Assembly (NCBI RefSeq): GCF_954871325.1
Contig: NC_088776.1
Coordinates: 22,058,508 to 22,122,507 of the forward strand
Direction of reading: 5' to 3'
Origin: Gordionus sp. m RMFG-2023
Lineage: Eukaryota; Nematomorpha; Gordioida; Chordodea; Parachordodidae
Length of the DNA: 64,000 nt
The position numbers were made by a program, and so were the translations under genes. Below are positions 57,427 through 64,000 of the stretch, piece after piece. Below the pieces are notes generated by a model that saw only the letters and a list, made by a program, of their open reading frames with translations, was not told the origin of the DNA and ran no database searches. Positions within the stretch are counted from its first letter, which is position 1; each line of letters starts with the position of its first letter.

Positions 57427-57604
57427 GTGTGTGTCTATTGGATCGACTCGAAATTATTGCAACGAAAGTCTGCAGCCTTAGCATTAAAACGTATTGAAGG
57501 TAGGCACACTTTTGATGTCTTGACTAGATCTACCATACATCCCGCTTTAGGTTGTGCAATCCCGCTAAATAAGTTTCTGTCCCGCAAAATTAAGAAAATT
57601 AAAT
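57427..57604 (+). other. Less AT-rich open stretch next to a hAT, unrecognised
   Basis: A 73-codon frame (WIDSKLLQRKSAALALKRIE then GRHTFDVLTRSTIHPALGCA) runs into the hAT at 57605, so only its first part is independent. GRHTFDV resembles a hAT-type transposase segment. CCCGC words at 57541, 57561 and 57582 recur weakly at 60160 (TCTCGCGTAATCCCG), perhaps the two ends of an older element. The call is weak. Confidence 0.25.
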
Positions 57605-59332
57605 GCAGGGATGTGAACCTAGACCCTGAACCCTTGTATTTTGGCTGAACCCGGGCCCGGGCACTTTTTAAAAGTGGAGGGTCCAAGAGTTCTAGGTCTC
57701 ATAAAAATTATAAAAATAAAAAAAATTTTTAAAATTAATATAAATTTTTTAAAATTTATAAACTTTTTTTGTGGAATCATTTATTTTATCTTCGCGTTTT
57801 TCTTTCAATTTTCTTCCTGGACTTCCATTTTATTTAGAGATTGATATCATTAGTGTAGGTAATAATATTTTATTATGTAAATTTTTTAATATGCTATATT
57901 ATAGAAATACGTTGATTATTTTTAAAATGAATTGTGTAATAATATTTTCATTTAAATGATAATGCACAACACGTTCATCCTCAATTTGAATGATGATAGA
58001 ACGATTATTAAGTTTGAAAGATTTCTGTAATGATTTTATTATAGGAGCTGTCAAAGTTGGTAGAATTTAAAATTGGGAGATTAGAACCGTTGTCAAATAA
58101 AGAAAAGTTAGAACTAAATTATGATACTATTATTAAATACTTAAATATAAAGTGAAAACATAATCAAAATAAAAGAAAAATAAAATTAATATAAATTAAA
58201 AATTAAAAAAATTAAGTTCGCAACATAATAATAATTATGATCCTTTATCAGTAAAATATCCACGATTATATATACTTTTCTATCCTATTCATTTACATAG
58301 TCTTAACTCAAATAATCTAATTATTCGTTTCGTTTTTCTGTTAAACAGGCGATTTGAATATTCCTCTTTTTTCTCAATTTTAAATCAAAATAAATTTACA
58401 TCTTGCAACAGGAGCTTGTGAAGTCATTTTGTCGGAAGATGCTTGTTGTTAAATAAAGGACCTATATGGATTAGACGCCGATTAGATTTAGAATAATTTA
58501 CAGTGATTTTTATACGAAATATCAGAAAACATGAAAATTTGAGAGCAAAAATATTTGCAAAATAGTATTGTATGCGCTTCTATATATTTAGACCCTCAAT
58601 ATCAAGTTTTATTGAGTATTGAGCAAAAACAAATGGCTAAAGACCATCTTAAGGATTTATGCCATACTCAAAACTCCATTATTTACAATATATTGGAGGC
58701 TACGACAATATCTACTGGTAGTAGTGATAATAATCATGATAGCAACATTGATGATCTTGAAATTTTACTTTTAGATAGAGAAAAAAAAATCAAATTATCA
58801 TCAGAAGAAAGGAGGATCAAAAAATGCCTATTACATCTTTAATAGTAAAGTTCTCAGAACTTAAGAGAATAAATAAGGATATAAATATTTTAAAATTCTG
58901 GGAAAAAAATTCTTCAAGATATGCAGAATTATTTATATTATCAAGAATCTTCATGGCTGTACCGGCATCGCAAGTACAATAATTTTACAAAGATAACTAT
59001 CTATTTTAGGTAAGGGTATACGTGAATTTTCATCTGTAAAATATACATTGTCTAATTTAAGTGGAAATCTCAAGGATGATATTTTAGAGGATATTATGAT
59101 TGTGCGATTGAATAAAACATTTAAAATATAAATTATTTCATTTTTAAATTTTTCATTTGTAAATTATGAATATGTATATATTGAAGTATAATAATAAATG
59201 AATGAAAAAAATATCTTATTTTGAGTCATTATATGTTCCCCGAACACTGGACCCGGGTCTTTTCAAATTTTATTCCTGTACCATGACCTGAACCCTTTCT
59301 TTTGTCGAAGGGTTCACATCCCTGATTTAAAG
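57597..59332 (+). mobile_element. hAT transposon, 1.72 kb, degraded
   Basis: The element runs 57605-59324. Left end CAGGGATGTGAACCTAGACC and right end, reverse-complemented, CAGGGATGTGAACCCTTCGA, followed inwards on both sides by GACCC/GGGCCC-type words (AACCCGGGCCCGGGC and GACCCGGGTC). The flanks ATTAAATG and ATTTAAAG match at 6 of 8 positions, as an old 8-base duplication would. A plus-strand transposase C-terminus lies inside. Confidence 0.8.
58555..59131 (+). pseudogene. hAT transposase, C-terminal half (broken)
   Basis: 58555-58842 reads IVCASIYLDPQYQVLLSIEQ then KQMAKDHLKDL, the YLDPRY block of ZBED-type hATs. After a frame change, NILKFWEKNSSRYAELFILS (about 58888) and VPASQV belong to the dimerisation domain. 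Near 59010 FSSVKYTLSNLSGNLKDDIL and EDIMIVRLNKTF end it at 59131. The catalytic Glu region is lost between VPASQV and FSSVKY. The N-terminal half is missing. Confidence 0.75.
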
Positions 59333-60848
59333 ATAAATCTTAAAGTTTTATAAAATCTCTAGTTTATTCGAGAGATTTAATATAAAAAACAACCATAAAT
59401 TTCATTCCTGCAAGTAGAAAGAATTTTAAAAAATATATTTTCTCTTTAAAATATCCACTAAAAATTTCAAATCATTATTTGAAGACCAATTAGCAGAGGC
59501 CTATTTAGACTTTGTTCTAATGGTATGTGGTCGTTTAGATAAAATAATAAAAATACTTGAATCCAATGAAATTTCAATAATCGACTTAATATCAATTATA
59601 GAGTATATGTTTGGCGTATTAAAGGCTTAATGCCAACAAAGATTTTACGAGACAATTGTAGTATCTATGTTAACCAACTGTTCTGACCTTAAACAAATTG
59701 AAGAATAATAGGCAGCTCAAAAATATTTAAAAACAATTATCTGATATATTGAAAAAGGATATGATTTTTAAAAATAAAATTATGACAATATACTTACTAA
59801 ATTTCTATGATTTTGAAATTGTTGATAAATTTCAACCTAAAAAAATATCGATGATATGCTTGCAGAGTTTGTTATATTGTAAAACGGAAAATTTATCAGG
59901 ATTATCTCATCAGAAAAATGTTAGGGATTGAATTGAATTAATGATAAAGTAAAATTTTCAAATTGTGAAGAATTCGCAAAATTTATTTCAAAAGGTATAT
60001 TTAATAAAATTCTTTCGAAAAATATTTAGAGATTTGCATATGATTTTTTTTATATTTTGATTTTATAAATAAAAAAAATGTTGAAATAACGTTTGATAAG
60101 TTTGTAATTTGATAAAATAAATTCATTAACTATATGTAATTGCTTTTGTCTCGCGTAATCCCGTTTATTAAAATTTTTTATCATTTTAATCATTAGAAGT
60201 CCCGTGTTTTAGAATATAGTAGGCATAGTCATGACCAGATTATAATTGCTACAAATAGAAGTTTTAAATCAGAATCATGTAATAAGAACAATTATTGACA
60301 ATGATAGAAGCTTTGTGAAGGCCTTCAGATTATTCTAAATTAATCATTTTATATAACTTTCGTTTTATTTTTTAGAATGTTCAAGGATAAAATTCTAAAA
60401 CGATGAAGTAATTTTTAGGGTGTGGATATCAGTGATATCCGTACTAACAAAATAGAAAACAGGAATGAAGTGTGAAGTTTACTAGGTAGTGCTGTAAAAA
60501 TAATATAAGAAATTTTCCTTTTCTTTTATTTATTAAAAAATAAGCATTTTTTTACATGCTTCTCCTACGATTATTTTTATACACACACAAAAAATTCGCA
60601 TGATTTTCTTTTTATTTATTAAAAAAATTAGCTATTTTAAATTTGCTCTTTTCTTAAATATATTTTTTAACATAGTAAAAATCAATAACATATAAATATT
60701 AATTTTTTTTAATGTAGTTTAGGTAATTAATTTTTATAACATAGAAGTAAGAATATTAATTTTTTTTAAGGTAATAAAAATGCAGTAAAACAAGATTGCA
60801 GTAAAAATAGTATAACTTTTATAGCATAGCGCATGTATTTTATATATT
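59333..60848 (+). other. Decayed coding remnant and AT-rich DNA, unclassified
   Basis: At about 59490-59690 a plus-strand reading AYLDFVLMVCGRLDKIIKIL then SNEISIIDLISIIEYMFGVL, and further YETIVVSMLTNCSDLKQIEE, looks like helical protein, perhaps a hAT transposase middle part, but no signature residue allows a call. From 60060 to 60848 only AT-rich DNA is seen. Confidence 0.3.
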
Positions 60849-61039
60849 CAGGGCTGTAGCCATTTCAGCTAGGGGGGCTCAAGTGCTTACTTGAGGGGGC
60901 CACTATTTTTTTAAAATCAAACAAATAATTACAGAAATTTTTTCCTATTTTTATTAAAAATTTAATAACAAAATAATACTATAATATGAATATACAAAAC
61001 AAAATAATACTATAATATGTATAAACAAAACAAAATTAC

Positions 61040-63781
61040 TATAATAAAATACGGCGATTTTTATTTTTAAATTTTATTAAAATGAATTAAAAGATAAATT
61101 TTGTGTTATTTTTTTTTCATAAGCCATCAATACTAAATTTTGCTTAGTTGATACTGCATCGACTCTCTAGTGCTCGATAGAACTCTCTTTAGTGTAGAAA
61201 ACGAGGCCTCACAAGAAGCCGTTGATATCACAATGATTATGGCTGCTGAGTAGCATTTATACAATTCTTTAAATGCATGATGATAATTTTTTTATATACA
61301 TAATATGTAGAATATTTTAAAAATTATGTTTTTCTTTAACTTCGGAAGCTAACAATCCTTTTGCTATCTTCATTTTATGATGTAAAGTTTTCATATTTAA
61401 GTTTAACAATGATTTCAATGGGGCCATTTTATTTGATAAGAAATATTCAGGGTCAAAGTGGGACAATGTATTAAACATGAAAGAAGATTATAATCATTTT
61501 GTGTAAATCTGTCTAAAAACTGATCAACAAAGTTATCAATAATTTCGAAATAAATCCTTTTTAAAGAACTCCAATTGGAGTCTTTTTCACAATCAAATTG
61601 TAATTTGCTATCAACTAAAAAATCTTGAAAATTTATATGCGTTTTACGTACCCTTGATGATTTTTGGGGAGTGAGATTAAATTTTGCTAAAAGATTTTCA
61701 GCCTTAAATTCTAATCAAATCAAAAGAATTATCACTTCTTTTATTTTTTAGTATATTGATCTTAGAATCATTACAATTTTTAGCATCCACTATTGTTATT
61801 AATATCTCCTAAATTATAATGGCGAATATAACATAATTTATATTAATGCATTGAGATAAAAGACCAGAGGCTTCGACTGAATCATGAGTGGAATCCTCTG
61901 AATGAAGAGTTCTATTAGAAAAGTAAAATAATACTTCACCAATAGCCTCAAAATTCTCATAAATGATGCGAGATGTTTCAAAATGACCAGTCCACCTCTG
62001 GTCTAAAAGTCTCTTAAGAGTATGGCTTGTATATTTACAGGATATGTTAAAATGCCTAAAAAAATTATACAATGCATTGGTAAATTAAAAAAATTAGAAA
62101 TGATAACAATATTATTATACCAATTTGAACCACAAGATGCAACTTGTGGTTGTAACAATGTTTAAAAGTAACTTTTTTATTAATAATTTTTTGAAGAAGG
62201 GTTTGCAATCCTCCATTTCGGCCAGACATAACGTTTGCACCATCATATGCCTGGCTTATTATATTTGTTGAATTATTTAAGTCACTAAGTTGCTTTAAAA
62301 TGCAATCAGTGATGCTTTCAGCAGAAAGACACTCTAAATTAATAATTCCTATTAAGTTTTCTTGGACTTCTCCAGAAAAATTATAACGAATAATTATGCT
62401 CAGGTTTTCACAACCTCATGCATCTTTTGCCTCATCAGCCTTAAGACAAAAAAAAGGCATCTCGCTTTTGTTATATTTATCAGAAATATATTCAAGCACC
62501 ATATCTGCCATGTTAGATATTACTTCATTTTGTATCTGAGGTGATGTGTATTGGGCATTTTTGGGAATAAATTTAATAATCTTATTTAACTGGATCTTTT
62601 TGAATCGTGTATGAAAACATTGCTATAAATAATCCAGAAGAATAAATTATTTTTTATCATTTGCAACATCTATAATTTGTGTCGAACCAGTGCCACGAAA
62701 AGGTAGCTCCTGTATGCTAAGAAATAGGATCAAATCAAACATTGCTTTAATATAGTATTGATTACGATTAATTTGTTGACTTCTCAACATTGTTGTTATT
62801 TCAGTACCCTTATTTATGTTTCGATTTTTATCATGCCATATTGTAATTGAATTTAAATGAGCTTTTGAGCTCTCGTGTTTTAGCAGTTCCTTATTGGCAG
62901 CTAACGCATTTTTCCAATTTCTGAATCCCTTTTGTCCAAATTCATCACTTGGACTACACAAGTATTTCCTACATTTAAAACAAAAAGCAGCGTCAGCTTC
63001 TATACTGTATTCCGACCAGTCTAGACCTCTGTACCATGATTTTTGAAATGATCTTTGCCTTTCATGGATATCTTTTTTCACGTAATCGTTTAATTTAATT
63101 TTCTTTGGTTCATTCTGGCCAGTGTCTACATGAGCGGGGGGGGGGTAGGAACAGTTTGCATCCTAATATCTATAGAGAGGTAGGGGGTAAGTGGTAGGAG
63201 GTAGGCATTTGGGGGGTAGGCTATAATAATCTAGAAAATTTTCCATTACATTTTTAAATTATCAATGGATAACATTTTGGTATTTTTAGGAGGGTCATAC
63301 TCTCATGTAGACGCTGACTGGCCAAGGTCACCTGGGATTTGAATTGAACTTGAATTATTAGAAGATTTTTTTGACCCTAAAATATTATAATTTATAAATT
63401 GTAAGGAGGAAATAATAATGGTCATCAGGGTGGGCGAAGGGAAGGGCATGGAAAATGAACACATACAAAAATCTCTATCTTGTATTTAACAAGTATTTGC
63501 TATAGTGTAAGCCCAACCCTGATGAACATTATCAAGTAAAATAAAAGATTAAATATTATATTTTTTTTAAAAAATAATATTTTTATATTTATAAATCAAT
63601 TACTAGTTGCCTCTTGACAATGAAAGACTGAGCTGCTAGATGAATGAGCCTTTTCTTTATTTTCAATATTTGTATTAAAATCAAAATGTAATAATGAATC
63701 ACCATAATCACATACTCCTATTGATATTGCCCAAAATATATATATAGAAAAATCTGGGTTAAGTTTTAAACTATTTACCAT
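61040..63781 (-). pseudogene. hAT transposase with TTF zinc finger, copy B (broken)
   Basis: Pieces parallel to copy A: 63781-63600 (DYGDSLLHFDFNTNIENKEK, ending CQEATSN before a splice site), 63081-62647 (SFQKSWYRGLDWSEYSIEAD, AAFCFKCRKYLCS, GFRNWKNALAANKELLKHES), a middle stretch 62470-62090 that is frameshifted, 62072-61809 (LKRLLDQRWTGHFETSRIIY, NFEAIGEVLFYFSNR), and the dimerisation part near 61250-61150. There are more frame changes than in copy A. Exon 1 lies outside the window. Confidence 0.8.
63112..63324. mobile_element. hAT-type MITE, family CAGCGTCTACATGA, copy 2 (197 bases), nested in hAT copy B
   Basis: The element runs 63120-63316. Ends CAGTGTCTACATGAGCGG and, reverse-complemented, CAGCGTCTACATGAGAG. 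It shares GGGGTAGGAACAGTTTGCAT with the copy at 30093. The empty site is seen in hAT copy A (near 42520, TTCTGGCCAAGGTCACC); here CTGGCCA is found on the right, and on the left it is fused with the element start, so the duplication is slightly damaged. Confidence 0.8.
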
Positions 63782-64000
63782 CTACCTTTACCTGAGAATA
63801 GTGAGGATCATGATCTAGATTATTAGCTTCAACTTCATTCATATCTTGAAATATGAGTGAATATATTTATTGTAATAATTACTATACTAAAATGATAATA
63901 TAAATAATAAAATAAATTTCTCTATCTCTTATCTTATATATATAAAATAATAATATATAGGTATTGCCCAACCCTATTGATATTAGTTTTTGCTCATATA

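Larger units (their letters stand above)
60849..64000 (-). mobile_element. hAT transposon with TTF zinc finger, copy B, runs off the window
   Basis: The left end CAGGGCTGTAGCCATTTCAG followed by GGGGGCTCAAGTGCTTACTT matches copy A (40185). The collinear match runs through the whole transposase to the window end; the other terminus lies outside. Copy B is more decayed than A and contains a MITE at 63120-63316. As only one flank is visible, the target duplication cannot be checked. Confidence 0.9.

Noticed and set aside
57427-57686. Overlapping plus and minus frames across the left end of the hAT at 57605
   Set aside because: They cross the transposon border, so they cannot be one gene; only a weak hAT-like hint remains.
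1-64000. tRNA, rRNA or other structured RNA genes
   Set aside because: No stretch with convincing A/B boxes and cloverleaf, or with rRNA core sequence, was recognised by eye; a dedicated scan could still find one.

Overview
The window is very AT-rich nuclear DNA of an animal, probably an invertebrate. The evidence is one spliced host gene of animal type (a CPSF6 orthologue with 14 coding exons, GT-AG introns and introns as short as about 40 bases) and a transposon set typical of invertebrates: hAT, FLYWCH/SWIM Mutator-like, pogo, CACTG-ended, RTE-like LINE and Ty3/gypsy elements. The species cannot be named from the sequence. No bacterial operon, rRNA, tRNA or CRISPR array was recognised.

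Layout. 1-7.4 kb: old intergenic DNA with a LINE reverse-transcriptase tail (about 1.1-1.6 kb, minus), a 1.8 kb hAT (4359-6137, 8-base target duplication) and an RTE-like LINE remnant (6.4-7.36 kb). 7.4-47.3 kb: one old LTR retroelement (LTR, primer site and leader near 7.4-8.6 kb; Gag zinc knuckles and protease start at 46.7-47.3 kb) split by two huge insertions only 33 bases apart. Insertion 1 is a hAT (8611-20375, TSD ATACRGAG). It holds a CACTG-ended transposon (11493-18541, TSD TTA), which holds a GTCGG-ended transposon (12507-17797), which holds a LINE (14355-17200) and a MITE (14008-14339). Insertion 2 is a Mutator-like element (20419-46683, 10-base TSD GGTTATTAGT) carrying a FLYWCH/DDE/SWIM transposase and an OTU-protease gene. 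A young gypsy (23951-28292) sits inside the OTU gene. A pogo element (32739 to about 46551) sits inside the Mutator-like right terminal repeat, a second gypsy (34859-45046) sits inside the pogo transposase gene, and a hAT (40185-43841) sits inside that gypsy integrase. This is five levels of nesting, with target duplications found for most steps.

47.86-54.73 kb: the CPSF6 gene, plus strand, apparently intact (561 codons plus stop, all splice phases agree). Intron 7 contains a foldback (long inverted repeat) element. 54.7-64 kb: intergenic DNA with a 223-base hAT MITE, a 1.7 kb hAT (57605-59324), unclassified remnants, and a second copy of the zinc-finger hAT (from 60849, running off the window) that itself carries a MITE.

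How it fits together: the only gene likely to serve the host is CPSF6 (pre-mRNA 3'-end processing). Everything from about 4 kb to 47 kb is a mobile-element cluster ending about 0.5 kb upstream of its start codon. Element boundaries were read by matching terminal repeats and target duplications by eye. Percent identities and clade assignments need alignment software.
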